Shown: positions 32,339 through 40,326 of the stretch, one piece after another
How the letters are laid out: each line of letters begins with the position of its first letter
How positions within the stretch are numbered: position 1 is the first letter of the stretch
DNA from: an uncultured Alphaproteobacteria bacterium
GTDB taxonomy: Bacteria > Pseudomonadota > Alphaproteobacteria > Rs-D84
Assembly (NCBI GenBank): GCA_905233975.1
Contig: CAJOGD010000007.1
Span: 37,447-101,446 of the forward strand
DNA length: 64,000 nt
Direction of reading: 5' to 3'
Position numbers and translations under genes: made by a program
Notes under the pieces: generated by a model
Database searches by the model: none
What the model saw: only the letters and a program-made list of their open reading frames with translations
Told to the model about the DNA's origin: nothing

Positions 32339-33868
32339 TTATTGCACGCGGACAACACGACAACTTGCGCCACTGAACTTTAACAACTGGTCGCAAAGTT
32401 TCTGGGCTGTATCAATGTCCGGCATTGGCCCAATGCGCAAACGATATAGACGCGCCGCCGAAGATGATGCGCCAAGTTCGCCAACACCTTCTTCGTCAAC
32501 GGCATAAAACACGCTGTCTTTATATTTATTCAAAAGCCCCTTGCCGTCATTCCCGCTAAACCGCGCCAACAAATCGGCCCAGTATTCGTCCAACGCTTTG
32601 ACACTGCTATCAGACCGCAATTCGACGGCGACACCGGCCTGATTACTTGTAATCAGTGGTATATTCGAATGTGGCAGATAAGATCCCGCGGTCACACGTT
32701 CTGTCGGCATCATATTCACGCCGCGTGTCCCGTTGCCCATGGTCGGCGTATCATACGTGCCATACATCATTGCGCCCGTCATCGCCCCAGATTGCATCGC
32801 GGCCGCGTTAGACATATTGCCAACATACATCGGACTTGCGGTCATGTTTCCATAGCCCGCATTTATCGCGGTCATATCGGCGGAATAAATCATATTATTC
32901 AGTGATTGTCCCGACATCATGCTTTGTGCAACGTTCGCTTCGGCCAATGCCATCACACTTGCGGTGTCGGCAATCAGGAACGGCTTTGCGCGCTTTTTAA
33001 TACACACAATGCGTTGCCCACTGCGCAGGACCATGTCGCCAACGGCCTCTACGATTAACAAACGTCCATCTTGACCATCGGTGCGGAAACCAACTGGCGA
33101 TTCCCCACCTTCGACAAGCAGTGATACAACCGGACGTTGCGTCATAGAAATAACCTTGTCCCCGAAATCAATATACGTGAACACGCGGTCGCGCCACACA
33201 CGTTCCGGCGCAATCACATAGTCATCCGGATTCGGCACGAAAATATCCAAATCAAAGCGGAATTCCGATGGGTCAATCTTCATCGTTTTAATCCAATCAT
33301 AGTCTTCGCCATCAACACCAACCGTTCCACTTTTCGACGATGCTTTTTTGAATATAGAATTCATTGCACCACCCGTCGGCGCGGTCGCACCGCCCGCGGC
33401 GGGCAAACGTGCGTTCCCGTCCAAAACAACATCAACCTGGGAATAAGTAATTTCCGACGCATTCGACGGTTCACTGCGCAAATAGAACGTATAAACATTG
33501 CCCGATTTTCCCGTCACAATAAGGTTTGTATCCGAACCCATATTGTCCGGCGCCGGCGTAATGTAAAGTGTGCGTCCACCTTGGTTTCCCTTTATCTCAA
33601 AGAAACCTTCGTTTCCAACGATGGCGTCATCAATCTGTTCGCCCTTTGGCAAATTAACCATCGTGACCATACCGTTGCGCAACTTTACCGGCAACACAGT
33701 CCCCGCGTCCCATGCCAACTGGGCATAGCCGGGTTTCAAACTGCCACTTGCCATGTTGGCATTCGGGTTGTCCCATGCATCTTGGACGCCCCAATCCGTC
33801 GCACCCGCCGCGCCGGATAACAGCACGCCCGCACAAACTGCACATTTTAAAATCCAAAGTTTTCTCAT
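32339..33868 (-). CDS. virB9: VirB9/TrbG-like T4SS protein with C-terminal SPOR domain
   Basis: This 509-residue exported protein has a signal peptide (about 1-24) and a VirB9 N-terminal beta domain (Val-Leu-Pro-Val-Lys-Leu-Arg-Asn-Gly-Met-Val-Thr). The VirB9 C-terminal domain (Arg-Val-Phe-Thr-Tyr-Ile-Asp-Phe-Gly-Asp) normally pairs with VirB7 and VirB10 in the outer-membrane ring. A Met/Asn/Gly-rich low-complexity stretch follows, and a SPOR-like end (Leu-Tyr-Arg-Leu-Arg-Ile-Gly-Pro). SPOR on a VirB9 is unusual and would add peptidoglycan binding. AAGGAAA precedes ATG 33868. Confidence 0.8.
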   Translation of the reverse strand: MRKLWILKCAVCAGVLLSGAAGATDWGVQDAWDNPNANMASGSLKPGYAQLAWDAGTVLPVKLRNGMVTMVNLPKGEQIDDAIVGNEGFFEIKGNQGGRTLYITPAPDNMGSDTNLIVTGKSGNVYTFYLRSEPSNASEITYSQVDVVLDGNARLPAAGGATAPTGGAMNSIFKKASSKSGTVGVDGEDYDWIKTMKIDPSEFRFDLDIFVPNPDDYVIAPERVWRDRVFTYIDFGDKVISMTQRPVVSLLVEGGESPVGFRTDGQDGRLLIVEAVGDMVLRSGQRIVCIKKRAKPFLIADTASVMALAEANVAQSMMSGQSLNNMIYSADMTAINAGYGNMTASPMYVGNMSNAAAMQSGAMTGAMMYGTYDTPTMGNGTRGVNMMPTERVTAGSYLPHSNIPLITSNQAGVAVELRSDSSVKALDEYWADLLARFSGNDGKGLLNKYKDSVFYAVDEEGVGELGASSSAARLYRLRIGPMPDIDTAQKLCDQLLKFSGASCRVVRVQ

Positions 33869-33891
33869 TTTCCTTTCCTTTCTTCTATGCG

Positions 33892-34560
33892 TCATTTACT
33901 TTGTATCCAATTCAATGGATCACCCATTCCGTCCAGTATCGTATATTCCGACACCTTTAAACCCAATGGATTGTTTAGCCGTTCAACCCATTTAATTGTT
34001 GTATCGTTATCCGCACTTAATCCAATACGGATTCTATAATCTTTCTTGTTTGTTTGTCCACTATTATCGGTGCAATAGTATCTTATTTTAACAGTATATT
34101 GATTATTCTGAAGCGACATCGGCGCACCAATAAATGTGACCGGACAAGTAAATTCAAAATCAGGATAGTCCGCGCTAATTGCATTATACATATCCGTTTG
34201 TTGAAACACGCGATAAACCTTTGGCGTTGACCACATTGCAACAACACTGCCGTCGTCAACCCATTTGCGACGCATAGTGCTTATATTACGTTCAACCTCG
34301 TTCCGGGCGCGCACATATTCCATAACAAACGCCTGTTTATAACTTTCGACATTTTCATCATCGATTGGCAATTCAGTAATTTGAATGCTTGATGAATTTG
34401 CGGGCTTTGTCGTTATAAAGAAAATTTCAGGTCGGTTGAGTGGAAACATTTTTCCAAGTGTGACAAACAAAACAAACAGCACCACCGCCATTCCGGCGAA
34501 AACAAAAACCACAAGTCTTGATAGTAAAATCGGCGGTTCTACGCGGTGTTGCAAGGTCAT
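33892..34560 (-). CDS. virB8: VirB8-like T4SS inner-membrane protein
   Basis: This 222-residue protein has one membrane segment (about 14-36) and a periplasmic NTF2-like domain, the layout of VirB8/DotI proteins. Its position directly before VirB9- and VirB10-like genes supports this; the sequence itself is divergent. AAAGGGGGG lies immediately before the ATG, with very short spacing. First gene of the three-gene operon; no virB4, virB6, virB7 or virB11 is in the window. Confidence 0.7.
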   Translation of the reverse strand: MTLQHRVEPPILLSRLVVFVFAGMAVVLFVLFVTLGKMFPLNRPEIFFITTKPANSSSIQITELPIDDENVESYKQAFVMEYVRARNEVERNISTMRRKWVDDGSVVAMWSTPKVYRVFQQTDMYNAISADYPDFEFTCPVTFIGAPMSLQNNQYTVKIRYYCTDNSGQTNKKDYRIRIGLSADNDTTIKWVERLNNPLGLKVSEYTILDGMGDPLNWIQSK

Positions 34561-34811
34561 TCCCCCCTTTCGTTTTTTTTGATTGTAGAAAAAACATTAT
34601 ATTCAATGCAAGTAAAAAAATGAGTATTAGTGGTTAATGTAAATGGTTAGTGTGGGCGCCTGAAATAATCGTGAAAATTTTTTAAAAAAAATGAAAAAAG
34701 CACTTGACCCATTTCGAATAAATTTAGTAGCCTGAACTTATGTAAAGGTTATGTTTCTTTGCAAACGCACAGAAACCGTAGCGTTTGGCAAGAAAGGAAG
34801 GGAACGAAAGT

Positions 34812-36566
34812 ATGAAACTTTTTACGTCGAGAGTTGTTTTTTATGCTTTCATATCTGTTTTTGCGTGCGCCCAAATTGCGTCGGCGACCACGCCAGAGGC
34901 TGATTTCAAAACTGTCACGTCCAAGGCGTATGTCGATTCGTTAATTGATGGTGTTGATATTTCATCGCACAAGGTTAATGGTGCCCCACTTTCAACGACG
35001 TCGATTGTTTTTTATGGAACGTCTGATGCCGCTGCCGCTGCGGAAACGCGTAATGTGACGATGACCAATAACACTATAACTACGCTTGAAACCGGTATGA
35101 TGGTCATTGTTAAACCGACAACGACCGCGACGTATGGAACGGATGCACTTGCAAATGCCGCAAAGATGCAAATAAATGGTGTCGCGGCCACCGCAAAGCC
35201 AATGATGTACCAGGGGGCGTCGCTTAGCAAGGCTGTGGCGAAACAGGTTTGGCGCGCGGGGATTCCGTCTATATGGGTTTATGATGGGACGGCCTGGCAA
35301 TTTTCCGGTGTTGGCCAATATGATAATAACACTACATATAATCCAATGACTACGGAGGCTGGTATTGACGGGACTGATGGTTCAACAAAATATGTGTTGC
35401 GACCACAACAATTGAAAGAAATTATTCAGGGGACTACGTTGACAGGTGTTACCCCTGGTTCTGGCGATGTCGCGGCGACGGATAGTATAACGACTGCTAT
35501 TGGAAAGCTGCAGGGGGCAAAACAACCAATAATTGCAAAATCCGCTACCGCGGGTGTGACGGAACTGATTGCAAAACCGGCGAGTACGGGAACCAATGGT
35601 GTGATTCGGACATTAACATTGGATACATCATCGTTGACAGCTGACGATGTGCATGTGCCGTCATCATTGTTGGTTGATAATTTGAAACTTAATAAATCCA
35701 ATGTGCTTAGTATCACCGGCACCGGCGGTGCGATTGCACATGGTGGTGTTGCGATACCGGCACCACTTGAAAGTTGGGGGGCGGACAATCGCAAAGAAGA
35801 GCTTGATGATGGTAACCAATTGTTCTGGGTGTCGTATGCAAGTGAAAATGGTGATTCGGATGCGGACAAATTGATTAAAAAATGGGACAAGGATTTGATA
35901 GTTCCCACAATGAGTGAGGTTTCAGACGCCCTTTACGGATATTGGCTAACACGTGAAAAGACCAAAGAGTGGCAAGATGTCGCAATTTATTATCGTGTGA
36001 AAGATGCGTCAAATCTTTATACGCTTGGCCATTTAATCAATCGTGATGATCCAACTACAATTGATTTGGTGAAATCAGCCTATCTGGATACTTATGCACC
36101 GACATTAAGTGCATTAATGGACGAAGCGGTGGCTTTGACGGAATATGCCGACAATGCGGCGAACGTTGCGGCGGGCAATGTGCAATCATGGGCACAAACC
36201 AATCGTCAAATTACAATTCCAGCTGCGGGTTCTTATTACACATCTAACAGCGCATCGGGTTCGCCGACGGCCATATACAATTCAACAAGTTCAACACCTA
36301 ACTATACTACGGCCTCGGTCAAGGGATCTGCACTTGTCACCAAAACCGGAACCGCCGGTGTGGTTGGCGAACGTAAGATTATTGATGCGGATACGGATAT
36401 AACAAATACCACAACATGGCCCCAGGGCAAGGTTGATGTATCTATTCCGTCTATGGGACGCATTAACAATATTGCCCAGGCGAAAAAACAGTGTTATGAT
36501 TGGAAACCCGGTACCGAACATGTTGATGCAAATTGTTGGTTATGGGAATTACCGGACAGCATATAA
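34812..36566 (+). CDS. exported fibre-like surface protein, long form
   Basis: This 584-residue protein has a signal peptide (about 1-26, ending Ile-Ala-Ser-Ala). The mature start shares Lys-Thr-Val-Thr-Ser-Lys-Ala-Tyr-Val-Asp-Ser with the 27766 protein. The middle is Thr/Ala-rich and beta-like, with a Trp-Val-Tyr-Asp-Gly-Thr-Ala-Trp-Gln-Phe module as in phage tail fibres. The C-terminus ends in Cys-Tyr-Asp-Trp-Lys-Pro-Gly-Thr ... Cys-Trp-Leu-Trp, the cysteine/tryptophan motif also found in the two shorter relatives. A GGAAGGGAACG site supports ATG 34812. It lies divergent to the T4SS operon. Possibly an adhesin. Confidence 0.75.
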   Translation: MKLFTSRVVFYAFISVFACAQIASATTPEADFKTVTSKAYVDSLIDGVDISSHKVNGAPLSTTSIVFYGTSDAAAAAETRNVTMTNNTITTLETGMMVIVKPTTTATYGTDALANAAKMQINGVAATAKPMMYQGASLSKAVAKQVWRAGIPSIWVYDGTAWQFSGVGQYDNNTTYNPMTTEAGIDGTDGSTKYVLRPQQLKEIIQGTTLTGVTPGSGDVAATDSITTAIGKLQGAKQPIIAKSATAGVTELIAKPASTGTNGVIRTLTLDTSSLTADDVHVPSSLLVDNLKLNKSNVLSITGTGGAIAHGGVAIPAPLESWGADNRKEELDDGNQLFWVSYASENGDSDADKLIKKWDKDLIVPTMSEVSDALYGYWLTREKTKEWQDVAIYYRVKDASNLYTLGHLINRDDPTTIDLVKSAYLDTYAPTLSALMDEAVALTEYADNAANVAAGNVQSWAQTNRQITIPAAGSYYTSNSASGSPTAIYNSTSSTPNYTTASVKGSALVTKTGTAGVVGERKIIDADTDITNTTTWPQGKVDVSIPSMGRINNIAQAKKQCYDWKPGTEHVDANCWLWELPDSI

Positions 36567-36987
36567 TGCATACATAATCAAAATAATCAGTTCCTTTTTT
36601 GCTCTCGTCACCCCGGTCCGCGCCGGGGTCTCCTTTGCACCCCCCGTCATACCGCGGTATCGGGCCCCACGAAAAATAAAATTTTTCGTGGGTGGCACCT
36701 GCCCGCCATGACAAAAGAGCCAAACAAACGATTCCGCGAAACAATTTTTGTCATCGAATTTAGTGACATTTACAATACTGCGGGAGGAACGTGAACGAAA
36801 ACGGGCGCATCGCGCCCGCACTAACACTGTTCACTAACACTAACCACTTACACTCCCCACTTTTTCGCTTGCATAAATTTCCAAAAAAAATTATAATATT
36901 TCCGCTTGATTTTTCGTGATTATATGCTAATCTATCGCGGAATATCGGGATGCTTTCGAACCGCAAATGGCGCGTTTCCGGCACGAA
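36567..36987. other. repeat-rich intergenic region before tRNA-Trp
   Basis: It contains several palindromes: accccgg / cgccggggt (about 36610-36632), cgtcataccgcggtat, cccacgaaaaat / atttttcgtggg (about 36666-36692) and gggcgcatcgcgccc (about 36803-36818), then the repeated word cactaacactaaccacttac (36833-36852 area). No gene is visible. The right end should hold the tRNA-Trp promoter. Confidence 0.5.
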
Positions 36988-37061
36988 AGGGGCATGGTTC
37001 AATGGTAGAACATCGGTCTCCAAAACCGCGGATGAGGGTTCGATTCCTTCTGCCCCTGCCA
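36988..37061 (+). tRNA. tRNA-Trp (CCA)
   Basis: This 74-nt cloverleaf starts AGGGGCA and ends TGCCCCT-G-CCA, with anticodon CCA in CTCCAAAA and T-arm GGGTTCGATTCC. It lies 59 bp upstream of secE, the common alphaproteobacterial order. Confidence 0.95.
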
Positions 37062-37120
37062 AAAAAATCGGGGGCGTAACGATAGCAACAGATAAATACT
37101 ATAAGGGATTGGTGCGTCTT

Positions 37121-37300
37121 ATGAAAAAATTGCTTGGTTTTATACGCGGGGTGCGGGCCGAATGGTTTAAAATCGTATGGCCAACACGTTCGGATGTTGT
37201 GCGTGCAACAATCATGATTATCGTGTTTTCGGCACTTGCGGCGTTATTTTTCTTTGTAGTGGACAGCATATTAAACGCACTTGTGGGGTGGATATTCTAA
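37121..37300 (+). CDS. secE: preprotein translocase subunit SecE
   Basis: SecE clamps the SecY channel. The 59-residue protein has the conserved amphipathic helix Arg-Ala-Glu-Trp-Phe-Lys-Ile-Val-Trp-Pro and one membrane segment. ATG 37121 gives the usual length; an in-frame GTG at 37112, nearer the AAGGGA site, would add three residues. It is followed by nusG with a 29-bp gap. Confidence 0.92.
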   Translation: MKKLLGFIRGVRAEWFKIVWPTRSDVVRATIMIIVFSALAALFFFVVDSILNALVGWIF

Positions 37301-37329
37301 CAACATACGTTTGCCAAGGGGAATGTATA

Positions 37330-37863
37330 ATGAATGAAGAAATGCAATGGTTCGTTGTAAATGTTCATACGGGTTGTGAAGACAAGGTCGCACGTAATCT
37401 GCGTGAACAAATTGATAAACGTCGTCTGAATGCGTGTTTCGGTGAAATTATGGTGCCGACTCGCGAAATTACTGAAATCAAGGGTGGAAAACGGGTCAAG
37501 GTTGATAAAAAGTTTTTCCCGGGCTATATCGTTGTTCAGATGATTATGAATAATGAAACGTTTTCATTGGTAAAATTGTTGCCGCATGTCATCATGTTCC
37601 TGGGCGCGCGTCAAAAACCCATCGCGGTCAGTGAAGAAGAGGCACGTCGTCTTATTAAACAGGTCGAAGAGGGCAGCACAGTTCCCGATGACATGGTCTA
37701 TGAAGTTGGACAGGAAGTTCACGTTATCGATGGGCCGTTTGCGAACTTTAACGGCGTTGTGTCCGAAGTTGATAACCTTAAACAAAAAATGACTGTCAAT
37801 ATCTTGGTGTTTGGGCGCGAAACGAATGTCGCACTGGATTTCGAACAGGTCGAACGGGTTTAA
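37330..37863 (+). CDS. nusG: transcription termination/antitermination protein NusG
   Basis: NusG binds RNA polymerase and links it to Rho or the ribosome. The 177-residue protein has the N-terminal NGN domain (Trp-Phe-Val-Val-Asn-Val) and a C-terminal KOW motif (Gly-Gln-Glu-Val-His-Val-Ile-Asp-Gly-Pro-Phe). AAGGGGA precedes ATG 37330. It stands in the standard secE-nusG-rplK order. Confidence 0.96.
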   Translation: MNEEMQWFVVNVHTGCEDKVARNLREQIDKRRLNACFGEIMVPTREITEIKGGKRVKVDKKFFPGYIVVQMIMNNETFSLVKLLPHVIMFLGARQKPIAVSEEEARRLIKQVEEGSTVPDDMVYEVGQEVHVIDGPFANFNGVVSEVDNLKQKMTVNILVFGRETNVALDFEQVERV

Positions 37864-37966
37864 CCGATTTATCTAAATCGGCGGGCGTGTGCAAGGCGCG
37901 CAAAAAAAGAACACGTGGTAGATGCGCCACATCGAACCACGAATCCAAAAACAAAAAGGATGAAAA

Positions 37967-38398
37967 ATGGCAAAAAAAGAACTAAAGGGGATTGTTAAAC
38001 TTGTCGTCCCCGCAAAACAGGCAAATCCTGCGCCTCCGATTGGGCCGGCGTTAGGTGCGGCGGGTGTGAATATCGCCGAATTCTGCAAACAATTTAACGA
38101 TAAAACGGCTGATAAAGAACCAGGAATGCCAATTCCATGCATTATCACCGTCTATACGGACCGCAGTTTCGAATTCATTATGAAATTGCCGCCGGTTTCG
38201 TATTACATCAAAAAGGCGTTAAAGGCGAAAATTGGTTCGCATAAACCGGGTCGTGATTTCATTGGTACATTGACCAAGGCACAAATTAAAGAAATCGCGG
38301 AAAGTAAAATGCCTGACTTGAACTGCACAACCATCGAAGCGGCGATGAATATCGTTGCGGGTCAATGCCGTTCTATGGGCGTAAAGGTGGGGGACTAA
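37967..38398 (+). CDS. rplK: 50S ribosomal protein L11
   Basis: This 143-residue L11 has the proline-rich signature Pro-Ala-Pro-Pro-Ile-Gly-Pro-Ala-Leu-Gly near the N-terminus and the RNA-binding C-terminal domain. It supports the GTPase centre with L10 and L7/L12. AAGGATG precedes the ATG, and rplA begins 4 bp after the stop. Confidence 0.97.
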   Translation: MAKKELKGIVKLVVPAKQANPAPPIGPALGAAGVNIAEFCKQFNDKTADKEPGMPIPCIITVYTDRSFEFIMKLPPVSYYIKKALKAKIGSHKPGRDFIGTLTKAQIKEIAESKMPDLNCTTIEAAMNIVAGQCRSMGVKVGD

Positions 38399-38402
38399 GA
38401 CC

Positions 38403-39077
38403 ATGAGAATTACAAAAAGACAAAAAACGTGGTCAGAGTTAGATACCACAAAAACGTATTCTTTTGCAGATGCGATTGAAGCGTTGCGTAAGTTTTGTTC
38501 GAAAAAGTTCGACGAAAGTTTGGAAATCGCGATACGTCTTGCAATTGACGTGACCAAGGCCGATCAAAATATTCGTGGAATGTTGTCGTTGCCGAACGGA
38601 ACGGGTAAAAAGGTGCGCGTTGCCGTTTTCACAAATGACAAGGCGGACGAAGCGAAAAAGGCGGGTGCTGATGTTGTTGGTGGCGAAGACCTTATTGAAA
38701 AGGTCGCGGCCGGCAATATTGACTTTGACCGCGTAATCGCGACACCTGAAATGATGCCGAAAATGTCAAAGGTTGCACGCGTTTTGGGGCCCAAGGGTTT
38801 GATGCCGAATCCAAAGTTGGGAACGGTCACGAACGATGTCGCTGCGGCGGTCGCAAGTGCCAAGGCCGGACAAATCGAATATCGTGCCGAAAAGAACGGT
38901 ATTATTCATGCGGGTATTGGTAAAATGTCATTTGCGACCGACAAATTGGTCGAAAATGCAAATGCGCTGGTTGAACAATTGAAAAAGGTTAAACCGGCAT
39001 CGGTCAAAGGACAATACATTGTTGGAATTGCGGTTTCAACAACCCAAGGTCCGGGCCTGCATGTTGATGTAAAATAA
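38403..39077 (+). CDS. rplA: 50S ribosomal protein L1
   Basis: This 224-residue L1 builds the mobile stalk near the E site and usually represses its own operon. The signature Leu-Gly-Pro-Lys-Gly-Leu-Met-Pro-Asn-Pro-Lys and Gly-Gln-Ile-Glu-Tyr-Arg are present. It is directly behind rplK. Confidence 0.97.
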   Translation: MRITKRQKTWSELDTTKTYSFADAIEALRKFCSKKFDESLEIAIRLAIDVTKADQNIRGMLSLPNGTGKKVRVAVFTNDKADEAKKAGADVVGGEDLIEKVAAGNIDFDRVIATPEMMPKMSKVARVLGPKGLMPNPKLGTVTNDVAAAVASAKAGQIEYRAEKNGIIHAGIGKMSFATDKLVENANALVEQLKKVKPASVKGQYIVGIAVSTTQGPGLHVDVK

Positions 39078-39278
39078 TAAGTTGCGATTTGGTGCAAACG
39101 TGCCAAATCGCACACAAAGATTTCTGTCCAAGACTGATGGTGCGGGAACGCTTAATTTCCATCATAGACAAAGAAAGTTTCTTTGGGACAGGAAGTGGTC
39201 CCATCGTTGGGGAAACCCAGATGGAAAGTTGAATTGGTTCGTGCGATTTTCAATCGAACCAGAAGTAAGGGTAAAAAG
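39078..39278 (+). promoter_or_regulatory. rplJ leader, probable L10 autoregulatory site
   Basis: A 200-nt untranslated stretch with several complementary segments (for example cccatcgttggg and gaccactt-like pairs around 39190-39225, ggttcg / cgaacc at 39236-39260) precedes rplJ. In many bacteria an L10-L7/L12-binding leader lies here and controls rplJL and rpoBC. The assignment is by position and fold, not by a matched consensus. Confidence 0.5.
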
Positions 39279-39758
39279 ATGAAACGCGAAGAAAAGTCAA
39301 ACTTGATTTCTGCGTTGCAATCGTCCCTGGGCGAGGCGAACGGCGTTTTCGTCGTTGAAAATCATGGCCTTAGCGTAAAAGAAATGGAAACATTGCGCAA
39401 TGCGTTGCGCCCAATCGTTTCTGTGTTCAAGGTTGTGAAAAATCGCCTTATGAAATTGGCGTTGAAAGACACCAATTTCGAACCTGTATCAGACCTTATG
39501 AAACGTCCGACCGCCGTTGCCGTTGCAACCGACGCGTTGGCCGTTACCAAGGTTTTGGTAAAATTCGCCGAAGAACATCCAAACCTTACCATCGTTGGTG
39601 GTAAAATGGACGCCGGCGTTTTGGGTACGGACGATATAGTGCAATTATCCAAGCTTCCTTCTCTGTTGGAAATTCGTGGCACAATTGCGCGTATCTTGGT
39701 CGAACCGGGTTCGCGTCTTGCGCGCGTTTCTGCGGAGTATGGAAAAAAGAATCAATAA
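39279..39758 (+). CDS. rplJ: 50S ribosomal protein L10
   Basis: L10 (159 residues) anchors the L7/L12 stalk. The sequence has the typical Gly-Val-Phe-Val-Val-Glu-Asn-His-Gly-Leu and Lys-Asn-Arg-Leu-Met-Lys stretches. TAAGGG precedes ATG 39279; the frame further upstream belongs to the leader. Confidence 0.96.
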   Translation: MKREEKSNLISALQSSLGEANGVFVVENHGLSVKEMETLRNALRPIVSVFKVVKNRLMKLALKDTNFEPVSDLMKRPTAVAVATDALAVTKVLVKFAEEHPNLTIVGGKMDAGVLGTDDIVQLSKLPSLLEIRGTIARILVEPGSRLARVSAEYGKKNQ

Positions 39759-39800
39759 TTATTGGAATAACTTTCCAGTAAGAAATTAAGGAGCAAAAAA

Positions 39801-40169
39801 ATGGCAGACATTCAAAAATTAGTTGAAGAATTGTCGAAATTAACTGTTTTGGAAGCTGTAGAGTTGTCCAAAGCATTGGAAGAAACATGGGGCGTTAGTG
39901 CCGCCGCCGCGGTCGCAGTTGCTGCGGGTCCGGCCGCCGGCCCAGCCGCCGAAGAAAAATCTGAATTCGACGTTGTGTTGGCAGAAATCGGCGCGAACAA
40001 ATTGGCCGTTATCAAGGCTGTGAAAGAAATCACAGGTCTTGGCCTTGGCGAAGCCAAAGCATTGGTCGAATCTGCACCAAAGACAGTGAAAGAAGCCGTT
40101 GCCAAAGATGAAGCCGAAAAAATGAAAGCTTCTATCGAGGCCGCAGGTGCCAAAGTTGAATTGAAATAA
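39801..40169 (+). CDS. rplL: 50S ribosomal protein L7/L12
   Basis: This 122-residue stalk protein has an N-terminal dimer domain, an Ala/Gly/Pro hinge (residues 34-50) and the factor-binding C-terminal domain with Gly-Leu-Gly-Leu-Gly-Glu-Ala-Lys. AAGGAG precedes the ATG. Confidence 0.97.
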   Translation: MADIQKLVEELSKLTVLEAVELSKALEETWGVSAAAAVAVAAGPAAGPAAEEKSEFDVVLAEIGANKLAVIKAVKEITGLGLGEAKALVESAPKTVKEAVAKDEAEKMKASIEAAGAKVELK

Positions 40170-40189
40170 TTCGACACACCGAACCGTAT

Positions 40190-40300
40190 GGTTCAAAGAT
40201 AATGTCACGTTTTTCGTGACGGGGGTCCACGCCCGCATTGATAAAGTTGTCTTTGCGGGCGATGGGCAAAAAAGGTATATGTAATAGTTTCGTTTGCAAA
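40190..40300 (+). promoter_or_regulatory. rplL-rpoB intercistronic hairpins
   Basis: GTCACG / CGTGAC (about 40205-40220) and GCCCGC / GCGGGC (about 40231-40261) could form hairpins that attenuate or process the transcript between rplL and rpoB. No long T-run follows, so full termination is unlikely. Confidence 0.45.
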
Positions 40301-40326
40301 ACGCACAAAAAAAAGGATTGATACCC

